Positions 35,400 through 44,052 of a DNA stretch of 64,000 bases are shown here, piece by piece. Origin of the DNA: an uncultured Bacteroidota bacterium (GTDB lineage: Bacteria > Bacteroidota > Bacteroidia > UKL13-3). The notes beneath the pieces were generated by a model that worked only from the letters and a program-made list of their open reading frames with translations, did not search any database and had not been told where the DNA came from. Numbering within the stretch: the stretch's first letter is position 1; every line of letters starts with the position of its first letter. The stretch is taken from positions 37,898-101,897 of the forward strand of contig CAINMV010000015.1 of the NCBI GenBank assembly GCA_903850915.1. The letters are read 5' to 3'. The translations under genes were made by a program, and so were the position numbers.

Positions 35400-36776
35400 A
35401 TGGCTAAACAACAGATTGCCTTTTTTTGTAAAAACTGTGGTTATTCCTCACCCAAATGGATGGGAAAATGCAATAGCTGTGGGCAATGGAACACTTTTGT
35501 AGAAGAAGTCATCGTCAAAGAAAAAAACGAAAGAACTGATTGGAAAGAAAACTCTAACGGAAAAAAATCCTCCCCAAAAATTACCCTTCTTACCGAAGTT
35601 GAATCGGGTAACGAACAACGTTTGGTTACCAACGACCATGAGTTAAACAGAGTATTAGGAGGTGGTATCGTTGCTGGAAGTGTCATACTCATTGGTGGAG
35701 AGCCTGGCATCGGAAAATCAACGCTTCTATTACAAGTCGCTCTTTCATTAAAGAATCAAAACGTACTTTATATTAGTGGAGAGGAAAGCGAGGCACAAAT
35801 AAAAATGCGCGCCGATAGAATTGGCAAAATACCCGAGCACTGTTACATTTTAACCGAGACAAACACAAAAATAATCACCCAACAGCTAAAACAACTTAAG
35901 CCAGATGTTGTTATTGTTGACTCCATACAAACCTTGTTTAGCGAAAATATTGAAAGCACGGCAGGAAGCATATCACAGATTAGAGAATGTGCAGGCGAGC
36001 TACTTCGTTTCGCAAAAGAAAGCAATACACCCGTTTTTTTAATTGGGCATATCACAAAAGATGGCAGCATTGCTGGACCAAAATTGCTTGAGCATATGGT
36101 AGATACTGTGCTACAATTTGAAGGCGACCGTCATTATAGTTACCGTATTGTACGTACCATAAAAAACAGATTTGGCTCCACTGCCGAACTTGGAATTTAT
36201 GAGATGCAAGGCAATGGTTTAAGACAAGTGAGCAACCCATCTGAAATATTAATTTCACAACGAGATGAGCCCGTTACCGGTGTTGCTATTAGTGCTGCAT
36301 TAGAAGGACTGCGGCCGATGCTAATCGAAATACAAGCCCTTGTAAGTGGAACAGCGTATGGCATGCCGCAACGCACCGCCACTGGGTTTGACTTGCGAAG
36401 AATGAGCATGCTGATTGCTGTTTTGGAGAAGAAATGTGGTTTCCGATTTGGCACCATGGATGTTTTCTTAAATATTGCCGGCGGACTTCGCATAGAAGAT
36501 CCTTCGGTTGACTTAAGCGTAGTGGCAGCCTTGGTATCCTCTAATCAGGAAATGGTAATCGACAGTAAAATATGTTTCGCTGGGGAGGTAGGGTTAAGTG
36601 GAGAAATTCGCAGTGTGAATCGGATTGAACAACGTATCGCCGAAGCTGAGAAACTTGGTTTCGAGCAAATTTTTATTTCGCGCTACAACACCAAAGGGCT
36701 GAGCCTTAATAAATTTAAGATCGAAATAAACACTGTGAGTAAACTAGATGCTATGTTCTCTCAGCTTTTTGGATAG
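35400..36776 (+). CDS. radA: DNA repair protein RadA
   Basis: A RecA-like helicase that drives branch migration during recombinational repair. Its parts are complete: an N-terminal Cys4 zinc finger (C10, C13, C24, C27), Walker A GGEPGIGKST at 99-108, the RadA motif KNRFGST, and a C-terminal Lon-protease-like domain (VDLSVVAALVSSNQE). The 458-residue length is normal. It lies downstream of accD and converges on the E2 gene with 34 bases between stops. Confidence 0.96.
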   Translation: MAKQQIAFFCKNCGYSSPKWMGKCNSCGQWNTFVEEVIVKEKNERTDWKENSNGKKSSPKITLLTEVESGNEQRLVTNDHELNRVLGGGIVAGSVILIGGEPGIGKSTLLLQVALSLKNQNVLYISGEESEAQIKMRADRIGKIPEHCYILTETNTKIITQQLKQLKPDVVIVDSIQTLFSENIESTAGSISQIRECAGELLRFAKESNTPVFLIGHITKDGSIAGPKLLEHMVDTVLQFEGDRHYSYRIVRTIKNRFGSTAELGIYEMQGNGLRQVSNPSEILISQRDEPVTGVAISAALEGLRPMLIEIQALVSGTAYGMPQRTATGFDLRRMSMLIAVLEKKCGFRFGTMDVFLNIAGGLRIEDPSVDLSVVAALVSSNQEMVIDSKICFAGEVGLSGEIRSVNRIEQRIAEAEKLGFEQIFISRYNTKGLSLNKFKIEINTVSKLDAMFSQLFG

Positions 36777-36810
36777 CCAACAAGCTCTATATTACTAGAA
36801 GTTTACAGTA

Positions 36811-38037
36811 CTATAGAATAATGCGAATCGGGTCTTCTAATAAACTCTTAAGTGTATTTAAAAAGGCAGCGCCAGTGGCTCCATCAACCACTCTATGATC
36901 ACAGCTCATGGTCACCTTCATCATTTGAGCTACTTTAAATTCGCCGTTTTTTACAATCACGGTTTCTCTAGTGGCACCAACAGCTAAAATACAGGCGTCA
37001 GGTGGGTTGATAATCGCCGTGAACTCTTCTATCCCGAACATTCCCAAGTTGGAGATGCTAAATGTATTTCCCTCCCAATCTGATGGCTGTAGTTTCTTAT
37101 CTTTTGCTTTTTGAGCAAACTCCTTTACTTCTTTACTAATCTGTGAAAGTTTTTTGGTATTGGCAAAGCGCACCACTGGAACTAACAAGCCATCTTCTAC
37201 TGCTACCGCCACTCCCACATTTATATGATGATTAACACGAATCTTATCACCCAACCAGCTGCTGTTAACCATCGGATGTTTTGTTAATCCTTCGGCACAA
37301 GCCTTGATTATAAAGTCGTTAACCGATATTTTAAATTCACCACCCGCATTGATGTTTTTACGACTCTCCATTACACGATCCATATTAATATCGATGGTGA
37401 GGTAAAAATGTGGCGCTCCGTTTTTACTTTCAAGTAATCGACGTGCGATGGTTTTTCTCATCTGAGACACCGGAATTTCGTCATAACTTTCGGAAAGAGA
37501 ACCGCCAATATAGGCCGAACCTTTAACTGATGATGATTGAATATTTTCTAAATCACGTTTTACGATTCTACCGTTCTCACCACTTCCAACCAAGGAATTT
37601 AAAGCAATGCCCTTTTCTTTCGCAATTGACTTTGCTAATGGGGAAGCTTTAATCCTAGAATCGTCGCTATTTAACACAGCGACAACATCAGAAGATACTT
37701 TTTCAACTATGATGGCTTCAGTTGCATTCGTTTCTGCCTTTAGAGATTCCGCAGCAGAAGCTGCCTTCGGAGCTTCAATTAGCGCTTTATAATCTTCCCC
37801 AGCAGCGCCAACAACAGCAATTACCGCATCAATAGGAACCGCTTGACCCTCTTTAATTCCAATATGAAGTAAAATACCCTTTTCAAAATTTTCTAATTCC
37901 ATTGTGGCTTTGTCTGTCTCCACATCAGCAAGAATATCTCCTGGTTTTACGGTATCGCCTTCTTTTTTATGCCATGCCACGATAACACCTTCAGTCATGG
38001 TGTCACTCATTTTGGGCATTCTTATAACTACTGCCAT
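36811..38037 (-). CDS. Dihydrolipoamide acetyltransferase (E2) of pyruvate dehydrogenase
   Basis: The core acyltransferase that passes the acetyl group from lipoyl to CoA. Domains in order: one lipoyl domain (lipoyl lysine K43 in ETDKATMELE), an Ala/Glu-rich linker, an E3/E1-binding domain (ASPLAKSIAKEKGIALNSL), and the catalytic domain ending in SCDHRVVDGATGAAF, with H381 and the D-G of HxxxDG at 385-386. 408 residues from the ATG at 38037; ten upstream codons are not E2-like. E1 and E3 genes are absent here. A related 2-oxo acid E2 is possible, but MPKMSDTMTEG is characteristic of PDH E2. Confidence 0.9.
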   Translation of the reverse strand: MAVVIRMPKMSDTMTEGVIVAWHKKEGDTVKPGDILADVETDKATMELENFEKGILLHIGIKEGQAVPIDAVIAVVGAAGEDYKALIEAPKAASAAESLKAETNATEAIIVEKVSSDVVAVLNSDDSRIKASPLAKSIAKEKGIALNSLVGSGENGRIVKRDLENIQSSSVKGSAYIGGSLSESYDEIPVSQMRKTIARRLLESKNGAPHFYLTIDINMDRVMESRKNINAGGEFKISVNDFIIKACAEGLTKHPMVNSSWLGDKIRVNHHINVGVAVAVEDGLLVPVVRFANTKKLSQISKEVKEFAQKAKDKKLQPSDWEGNTFSISNLGMFGIEEFTAIINPPDACILAVGATRETVIVKNGEFKVAQMMKVTMSCDHRVVDGATGAAFLNTLKSLLEDPIRIIL

Positions 38038-38064
38038 TGCTCTAATTACTTTTTTTATGAAATG

Positions 38065-38072
38065 CAAAGATA
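38065..38072 (-). promoter_or_regulatory. -7 box of the E2 gene
   Basis: On the minus strand this reads TATCTTTG, a match to TAnnTTTG, 27 bases before the E2 ATG. Confidence 0.45.
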
Positions 38073-38189
38073 AAAGTAAGTTTTGGAAAAGAAACTTCTT
38101 TTTCGCAATTTGAGAAATTCAAAATTTTGAATATCTAAGTATCTACCCTTTTGAAAGATTGGGAGCAAATAATACCCAACTTTTGTGAA

Positions 38190-39653
38190 TTAAACCTTGG
38201 AGGAGATGGCGTCATCTTGCAGCTGCAAAGCAACCAAACCGGCCATAAAACCCCAAATCATCACCCCCACCTTGTCGCTATCGCTGTAATTGTTAAGGAA
38301 ACCATGAACAAAATACGTAATGAGACCCAAGAGTAAAGAGATCGCTAAAATCTTATGTTGTTTGTTTCGTGTGGAATAAATAAACCTCATTCCTGAATAC
38401 GTGAACATAAAAATAACCAAAAGCAATGAAAATAGACCGATGAACCCTGTTTCGCAAAGCGGCCCAACATATTCGCTATGGCTATTGCCCCCTATACCAA
38501 AATTGGTGCTTATTTTAGTTTTTTCAAAAGAAACCTGATAAGGCGCATATTCGAACTTGTAAACACCTGGCCCCCATCCAAGAATTGGCTTCTCTTTCCA
38601 CATCCGGAAAGCTGCATGCCAGCGATTAATACGTTCGAGATTACTATCGTCGGTACTTACATTATATATGCTTTTAATATGCCCTTCAAAGTTATTTGAG
38701 CTATCTTGCTTATTATCTCTCAGAATTAATGTGATTTGCTCTTTAAAGTTTAAATAAATAAAAGCACTGAAAGCACCGACCACTATAATCGTTCGTAACT
38801 TTAATCGTAATAATAGCGCCACAAAAAACACAGCAGCTACAGCTAAACTCACCCATGTAGCACGAGTGAATGAAAACACTACGCCGGCAAGTAAAATTAA
38901 AAGAAAAAGTGCAATTATAAACCGCTTAACGTTACCATATTTAAAGGTGTTACTATAGGCTAACAATCCGGTGAGGACGGGAACAAAAAAAGCAAGTGAA
39001 GCTGCATAAACACCATGGTCGATATAAAACGGCTTGCTTACCCAATAGGCGTCCTTCTGAGCAAAATCAAACATACTATGATTGATTATGGTATAAATAA
39101 CAATTCCAATCATAGGCACCATATAGCACCATAAGAAACGAGTTAAATTTTTTGTTTGCGAAAAAAGCTGTACTGCTAAAAAATAAAACACCGTTATAAT
39201 CCAAAGTTTATTAATAAAAAACTTGATGCTAACTTCAAATCGAGTGCTAAATACTGCAGTAAAAAATATCCATCCCAAATAAAAAAGAATACACTTCGTT
39301 AACGGATGTTGCAGAATTCGCCGATCGATTTGACCATCAATAAAAAACTTAATCCAAGCACCTACCATCAATACAAACGTAATTGGTTCCGACGGGAAAT
39401 TCATACCAAAGCCTGTGCCTTCCCCAATGTCTTTTATACTTATGGATAGGGGCACAAGAAACGTAATCACCAACATAAGTATGTCGCTACGAACAACACC
39501 AACAAATACGATGGCAAGAGCAATTGGAAATAATACGCCAACCTCAAACTCAAAATATAAAAGCAACCCTAAGCTAAGCAAAACAAAAGCTATGCTTAAG
39601 CTATAAAACCATTTTAAGTTTATTGTAGATGGGGAAAATGAGATGTTACTCAT
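38190..39653 (-). CDS. O-antigen ligase family membrane protein
   Basis: A 487-residue inner-membrane protein with about twelve hydrophobic segments and a large periplasmic loop between them. The loop and following helix, WGPGVYKFEYAPYQVSF then GGNSHSEYVGPLCETGFIGL, match the Wzy_C/O-antigen ligase signature (a Gly-rich start followed by HSEYxxxxxETGxIGL). Such proteins join or polymerise polysaccharide onto lipid A-core or other carriers. Its start overlaps the stop of the Wzz-like gene by 8 bases, so both are coupled. The rest of a polysaccharide locus is not in the window. Confidence 0.88.
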   Translation of the reverse strand: MSNISFSPSTINLKWFYSLSIAFVLLSLGLLLYFEFEVGVLFPIALAIVFVGVVRSDILMLVITFLVPLSISIKDIGEGTGFGMNFPSEPITFVLMVGAWIKFFIDGQIDRRILQHPLTKCILFYLGWIFFTAVFSTRFEVSIKFFINKLWIITVFYFLAVQLFSQTKNLTRFLWCYMVPMIGIVIYTIINHSMFDFAQKDAYWVSKPFYIDHGVYAASLAFFVPVLTGLLAYSNTFKYGNVKRFIIALFLLILLAGVVFSFTRATWVSLAVAAVFFVALLLRLKLRTIIVVGAFSAFIYLNFKEQITLILRDNKQDSSNNFEGHIKSIYNVSTDDSNLERINRWHAAFRMWKEKPILGWGPGVYKFEYAPYQVSFEKTKISTNFGIGGNSHSEYVGPLCETGFIGLFSLLLVIFMFTYSGMRFIYSTRNKQHKILAISLLLGLITYFVHGFLNNYSDSDKVGVMIWGFMAGLVALQLQDDAISSKV

Positions 39654-40644
39654 TACTATTTACCTGAGCAAGAATATTATTCTTTTTAAAATAATCTAAG
39701 ATAATTAACACCAACAAGCACATAAAAAATGTGGTAAACATCATAGCGAAGGTAGTGATCATCGTTCTCGGATAAACCTTTTCTTCTGATTTTCCGGCCG
39801 TGTTCACTACAAACTTACAAGGCAAAAATTGCTCGGCGTCGATTTTTACTTTTTCGTATTTCGTTTGCAGTTCGCCTAACGCTTCGCTTTCTAATTTTAG
39901 ACGTTCTTGAAAAGAAAATTGAATTGCGCCATATTTTTGCAAAGCCTCAACTGTGCGAGCGTCTGCATTAGCGCCTCTTTCTGCCAAACCCCGACTTTGC
40001 TCTTCAAAATTATAAACCCCAAGTGCAGCTAACGACTTTAATGAATCTTGAATGATTTGAATTTGTTTCTTCTTGTTCTCATACTGCTCTTCTACAATTT
40101 TCAGCGCCTTAATAGCCCATTCGCGTTGAATATTCATCTTCACAGTGTCGAGCATGTCACCAATGCCATTCGCCATATTTGCTGCCATCTGTGGATCTTC
40201 GTCTGTTACTGCTATTTCTAGCGAAGCATATTCTGTTCTTCGATAGCTTACGTTATTATCGAAAGCCTTACTCAACTTTGTATAAACATTTTTTTGCTGT
40301 GGATTAAGTGCATAATGTTTCATTAGGTCGAAACGACCAATGATATCCCACTTTAATTTTTCCGACTTTAAAAGTTGTAATAATTGTTCCGCTTCTTCTT
40401 CAGCACCAAAGGCAAGCACATCGCGCTCCTTACCGGTGATGCCAGGCAAAAGTGCATTAGAAATCGAATTATTAGTACTCGGGTAAAACACCACGGTACT
40501 TTGATAGCGTGGTGTGATTACAAATTTACACACCACAAACGTGAGTATTCCTGCAATTAAAGTAATAATAAGTAGGTGCTTATACCAACGTAATAAGAAC
40601 TTTAAAAGATTGATGAAATTAAATGAATAAGGTTGATTTTCCAT
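39646..40644 (-). CDS. Wzz-like chain-length determinant protein
   Basis: A 332-residue inner-membrane protein with membrane segments near residues 22-45 and 295-320, and a long coiled-coil periplasmic domain between them. This is the usual Wzz/polysaccharide co-polymerase shape (VITPRYQSTVVFYPSTNNSI after TM1). No tyrosine-kinase domain is attached. I chose the ATG at 40644 (ENQPYSFNFINLLKFL), nine codons inside the longest frame. It precedes and overlaps the O-antigen ligase gene, which fits control of polymer length. Confidence 0.85.
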   Translation of the reverse strand: MENQPYSFNFINLLKFLLRWYKHLLIITLIAGILTFVVCKFVITPRYQSTVVFYPSTNNSISNALLPGITGKERDVLAFGAEEEAEQLLQLLKSEKLKWDIIGRFDLMKHYALNPQQKNVYTKLSKAFDNNVSYRRTEYASLEIAVTDEDPQMAANMANGIGDMLDTVKMNIQREWAIKALKIVEEQYENKKKQIQIIQDSLKSLAALGVYNFEEQSRGLAERGANADARTVEALQKYGAIQFSFQERLKLESEALGELQTKYEKVKIDAEQFLPCKFVVNTAGKSEEKVYPRTMITTFAMMFTTFFMCLLVLIILDYFKKNNILAQVNSNE

Positions 40645-40793
40645 GCTGATTAAAAATGCGAAAATAAGCAATAGTTAATAGAAGACAATTATTGTATAAA
40701 GACGTCAGCTAGTTTATTCGAATTTGTTAATTCGGCGAGAAAAAGGACCAAAGTATGGTTATGTAAAAACCAGAGACGCGGTTAATGCGGCAA

Positions 40794-41246
40794 CTAATGA
40801 GATTTCATCTCTTTTCTTCTGTGGTGAATTACCCTTACCTCTAAATCTTCGACTGCAGATTCGGCCTCCACCCAAAACATGGCCCTTTTATTCCAACTGG
40901 GCGTGCACATAAAAACAGTCCGTCCGGCAGTTTCTCCAGTGGTGTCGCTGTAATGTTGAATCGCACTAATGCGCGCACGTGCTCCTTCAAATGCAATAGC
41001 ACATCGCTTACCATCGAAATCGCCTTTACTGAAAAAATACTCATAGAAATCGATGCCTGTCTCCCATTGCCATTCAGTACTGGTGTCAACCCATCGTGTT
41101 TTAACGATATAGTCAATGTTCTTGTAGTTGGTAAGGTATTTGGGTTTCAATAATTCGATGGAATCACCCACAGTGATCTCTATGCTCTCCTGCCCTCGCG
41201 CAAAGGCGTATAAAAGCACAATTAATAGTGTGATGAATAATCTCAT
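40794..41246 (-). CDS. Exported protein of unknown function
   Basis: 150 residues with a signal peptide (LFITLLIVLLYAFARGQ). The mature part is beta-rich (ESIEITVGDSIELLKP, WQWETGIDFYEYFFSKGDF) with two Cys. I do not recognise a family. It precedes the Wzz/ligase pair by about 150 bases on the same strand, so a link with cell-surface polysaccharide is possible but unsupported. A -7-like sequence, TATTTTCG on the minus strand (41255-41262), lies 8 bases before its ATG. Confidence 0.7.
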   Translation of the reverse strand: MRLFITLLIVLLYAFARGQESIEITVGDSIELLKPKYLTNYKNIDYIVKTRWVDTSTEWQWETGIDFYEYFFSKGDFDGKRCAIAFEGARARISAIQHYSDTTGETAGRTVFMCTPSWNKRAMFWVEAESAVEDLEVRVIHHRRKEMKSH

Positions 41247-41441
41247 TATCGTTACGAAAATAAGAAGTTTAAAGGTAAAAATTTGTTAATAATCATACCG
41301 CCGATTAAAAGTTCACCTAATGATAATTGCACTTTGTTCTATAAAAAATGTTTAATGTCTCTGTTATTTAGTTTCTAGAAATTTGTGTTCTTTTGAAGGT
41401 TGATCGAGAATCTAAAACTTCAACATTTTAAAATTACAAAA

Positions 41442-41930
41442 ATGTCACAGCGTATTGCCGAATTAATTCAACATTTGGAGTTACTGCCTCATCCAGAAGG
41501 TGGCTATTATTCAGAAAAATTTAGAAGCGAAGAGCTACTTCTGCACCCTGACTTGAAAGACGGTCGAAGCTTACTTACAAGCATTTATTTTTTAATCACA
41601 GAAGGGAATTTCTCAGCATTTCACCGAATCGACAGCGATGAATTATGGTATTATCATGAAGGTGCCACTTGTAATATTCATATAATACATCAGGGAGGCG
41701 GCTATTCAGTAATAAAACTAGGGAATGAAATCCATAATCAACATGTTTTTCAGGGCATAGTTAAAGCTGGCGACTGGTTTGCTAGTGAAACCACCGGTGG
41801 TTACACCCTAGTAAGCTGCGCCGTGGCGCCCGGTTTCGACTTCAGTAGCTTTGAACTCGCCGACCAAAAAAAGATGATGCTTTCTTTCCCTGAACACCAA
41901 AATCTAATTGAGCGATTGACCCGACAATAA
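41442..41930 (+). CDS. Cupin-fold protein of the DUF985 family
   Basis: 162 residues forming a single cupin barrel. Sequence landmarks are ELLPHPEGGYYSEKFRS near the N-terminus, FHRIDSDELWYYHEGA (metal-site His/Glu positions) and FASETTGGYTLVSCAVAPGF at the C-terminal half. The family is uncharacterised. I chose the ATG at 41442 (SQRIAELIQHLELLPHPEGG), 14 codons inside the longest frame. Its last 27 bases overlap the end of the convergent peptidase gene. Confidence 0.83.
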   Translation: MSQRIAELIQHLELLPHPEGGYYSEKFRSEELLLHPDLKDGRSLLTSIYFLITEGNFSAFHRIDSDELWYYHEGATCNIHIIHQGGGYSVIKLGNEIHNQHVFQGIVKAGDWFASETTGGYTLVSCAVAPGFDFSSFELADQKKMMLSFPEHQNLIERLTRQ

Positions 41931-42692
41931 ATGAAGTTCCAATCTTGCCGCAATATCTTGATTCAACAATTTAACTAAAGCAGAATAGAGTAAAGGCCGC
42001 TTTTGACGAAACGAAATCGCATCCTCAAAGAAACATTCTACGGATACTGCAAAGAACTCATTCATATTAGTTGAGGCATAATGCCTAAAATAGGCTTGAT
42101 CAGGATGTAATTTCATGCTCTCTATTTCTTTATGAGCTAATATTTGCCAAGCTTTATATTCGTTATTCAATAATGCCTTTTTCTCTAAAGCTTCAATTTG
42201 CAAGGCGTGTGCCAACTCGTGTAACGCCAAGTTAATCTTATCGTTATCAAACATATAGCCTTTTATAAAATCGTCCCATGACCAATCAATTCGGCCTTCT
42301 GCGTATGTTAGGCCCTTCACATCACGATTTATCCAATTGGAGAAAAAAGTCGACTGATGTAAAAAAACCTTGTCAAAATTGTCAAGGTGAAACTGATCGT
42401 ACCCAAAGGTAATTTGAGTAAATGAGGCACTTACGAGCATTTTTACATTTTCCGAAACCATTAAATCATCAACTGCATTAATTTTTAATCTTTCCTTAAT
42501 GTTGATGGATCTTAACACAAAGGAGTCTTGCTCTTCTGAATTAAGTAAGTTGAAATATTGAAAGTGCTTTTCATAAAACTCCTTTAAGTAAAGCCGCTGG
42601 CTTTCCGCAATGGAATGCAAGTCGTTCTGCTTTCGATAAAACAGATACCATCGATAAACGAGTATTAATATTAATAAGCTAATTATAGTCAT
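41904..42692 (-). CDS. MtfA-like zinc metallopeptidase (M90-type)
   Basis: 262 residues. An N-terminal hydrophobic helix (IISLLILILVYRWYLFY) anchors the protein in the membrane. The active site is HELAH at residues 158-162 (LALHELAHALQIEAL), with a likely third ligand Glu in NEFFAVSVECFFE about 55 residues later, as in MtfA. E. coli MtfA cleaves peptides and binds the Mlc repressor; whether this one does either is unknown. The tail overlaps the DUF985 gene by 27 bases. A terminator (42714-42748) just upstream separates it from the ribosomal protein gene. Confidence 0.85.
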   Translation of the reverse strand: MTIISLLILILVYRWYLFYRKQNDLHSIAESQRLYLKEFYEKHFQYFNLLNSEEQDSFVLRSINIKERLKINAVDDLMVSENVKMLVSASFTQITFGYDQFHLDNFDKVFLHQSTFFSNWINRDVKGLTYAEGRIDWSWDDFIKGYMFDNDKINLALHELAHALQIEALEKKALLNNEYKAWQILAHKEIESMKLHPDQAYFRHYASTNMNEFFAVSVECFFEDAISFRQKRPLLYSALVKLLNQDIAARLELHLLSGQSLN

Positions 42693-42713
42693 GCAACTGA
42701 AGGCAATTTAAAC

Positions 42714-42748
42714 AAAAAAGACCTTACCACAGTAGTAGTAAAGTCTTT
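42714..42748 (-). terminator. Rho-independent terminator of the THX gene
   Basis: On the minus strand an 11-bp stem with one mismatch (arms at 42738-42748 and 42717-42727) is followed by a run of T (A-run at 42714-42719 on the plus strand). It follows the stop of the small ribosomal protein gene by 27 bases. Confidence 0.75.
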
Positions 42749-42775
42749 GACCTTTCAACGAAAAAAGCTATTTAA

Positions 42776-42919
42776 TTATTTTGCTGCCTTTTTTGCTTTT
42801 GATTTTTCCTTAGGAACAACAACTTCTGCTGTTTCTTTTTTTGCCTTATGCGGGCGGCTCACGCCGAAGCTACCGTTAATAATTTTACCGCGTTTGGTTT
42901 TGATGTCACCTTTACCCAT
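42776..42919 (-). CDS. 30S ribosomal protein THX
   Basis: A 47-residue, very basic protein beginning MGKGDIKTKRGKIINGSFGV, which is the signature of the THX (S31-like) small-subunit protein, followed by SRPHKAKKE and a Lys/Ala tail. The family sits in a cavity of the 30S head in Thermus; its Bacteroidota members are typically this short. The gene has ATG at 42919, stop at 42776, its own terminator after it and a -7-like sequence before it (42945-42952). The plus-strand frame over the same bases has no such pattern. Confidence 0.9.
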   Translation of the reverse strand: MGKGDIKTKRGKIINGSFGVSRPHKAKKETAEVVVPKEKSKAKKAAK

Positions 42920-42944
42920 GATATTTAATTGTATTTTTAGATGG

Positions 42945-42952
42945 CGAAGATA
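42945..42952 (-). promoter_or_regulatory. -7-like box of THX
   Basis: On the minus strand this reads TATCTTCG, one base from TAnnTTTG, 25 bases before the THX ATG. Confidence 0.3.
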
Positions 42953-43117
42953 ATACTTTTTCAGTTATCCTAAGAATCGAGTCCGCGTAGGCCTAAAGCC
43001 ACGCTATAACTCAAATAATTTGATTAATGCTACTGTAACGTTTTGAAATTAGTGCTTTTTTAACAATTATTAATTACGATTTGCCTTAACTTGCCAGAAT
43101 TTAAATTCCCTAACTTA

Positions 43118-43870
43118 ATGAGACACTCGATACTACTTAAACTATTTTTATTAACTCTTTTTGGATTGATTTACCAATCTGTAAACTCTAGCTTAAACGG
43201 CATTTACAATGGCGGTACTTCATGCGGTAACTGCCATGGCAACATAACCGCAAATACTAGCGTTAAGCTCCAAGGGTTGCCTGCCATTTATGAAACAAAC
43301 AAAACCTATGTTTTAACCTTTTTAGTAACTAATCCAACCAATTTAAAATCCGGATTCAATGTTTTGTGTACCAAAGGAACTTTTATTGCAGGCACAGGAT
43401 CCATTGTAAATGCCGGAAAAACACAGATTACACATTCCTCTCCTATGGCTGCCGTTGGAACTACTAGCACCTTTACCTTCAGCTGGAAAGCGCCAACAAC
43501 TACATCTGCAATTACCTTTAAAGGAGTTGGCAATGCAGTTAATGGCAATAATCGCGACGATAGTGGAGATCAATGGGACACCACAATTGCCACAATAAAT
43601 GGCATGTTTGCATCTGGAATAGAAAATAGCACCACTGAGCAACTGAAACTTTATCCGAACCCAGGAAATGACCATGTTATTTTAGAAGGCCTTACAAATC
43701 CGAACACAAAAATCGAATTAATGGACTTAAAAGGCCAAACGATTCTACCAAATTTTGAATTTACAGGTAAGGATTGTATTATAAATTGCAGCACATTAAA
43801 TACTGGTATCTACCTCATCAAAGTTAACGATGGCAAACGTTTGATGACAGCTAAATTTATTAAAGCATAA
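43118..43870 (+). CDS. Secreted choice-of-anchor V-like protein with T9SS sorting domain
   Basis: 250 residues. The signal peptide is near residues 5-25 (LLKLFLLTLFGLIYQSVNS). A short N-terminal segment contains CGNCHG, a C-x2-C-H heme-binding motif, shortly after NGGTS. A ~120-residue beta domain follows (LTFLVTNPTNLKSGFNVLC, TFTFSWKAPTTTSAI), resembling the reelin-like/choice-of-anchor V type. The C-terminal ~75 residues are a T9SS sorting domain (LKLYPNPGNDHVILEGL, LMDLKGQTI, NTGIYLIKVND). The ATG at 43118 was chosen over an upstream TTG. Export is clear; heme binding is plausible but untested. Confidence 0.8.
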   Translation: MRHSILLKLFLLTLFGLIYQSVNSSLNGIYNGGTSCGNCHGNITANTSVKLQGLPAIYETNKTYVLTFLVTNPTNLKSGFNVLCTKGTFIAGTGSIVNAGKTQITHSSPMAAVGTTSTFTFSWKAPTTTSAITFKGVGNAVNGNNRDDSGDQWDTTIATINGMFASGIENSTTEQLKLYPNPGNDHVILEGLTNPNTKIELMDLKGQTILPNFEFTGKDCIINCSTLNTGIYLIKVNDGKRLMTAKFIKA

Positions 43871-43916
43871 ATTCGGATTTTAAATTAATAAGCACCAAAG
43901 TCTTAAATTAGAAGTT

Positions 43917-43946
43917 AAAAAGGCCTTGAATATTCAAGGCCTTTTT
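43917..43946. terminator. Strong Rho-independent terminator
   Basis: Perfect palindrome: five A, then GGCCTTGAATATTCAAGGCC (43922-43941), then five T. It ends the T9SS gene and works in both directions. Confidence 0.9.
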
Positions 43947-44025
43947 GTTTTTGGTCACCAATGAAAATCAGTTTCGATGCACCCTTGATATGACTTCGGT
44001 CATTTTCCATGCTCCTCTATTCCGC

Positions 44026-44033
44026 TACTTTTG
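44026..44033 (+). promoter_or_regulatory. -7 box of the pyruvate:ferredoxin oxidoreductase gene
   Basis: TACTTTTG matches TAnnTTTG, 19 bases before the ATG at 44053. Confidence 0.45.
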
Positions 44034-44052
44034 ATTCAAATTTATATTTTAG

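Noticed and set aside
42747..42953. Plus-strand frame of 68 codons opposite the THX gene
   Set aside because: The minus strand carries a clear THX protein, so this frame is a shadow.
42985..43004. Small hairpin GCGT-A-GGC / GCC-ACGC between THX and the heme-motif T9SS gene
   Set aside because: A 7-bp stem with a bulge and no T-tract, in a divergent gap. Could be a regulatory site but nothing supports that.
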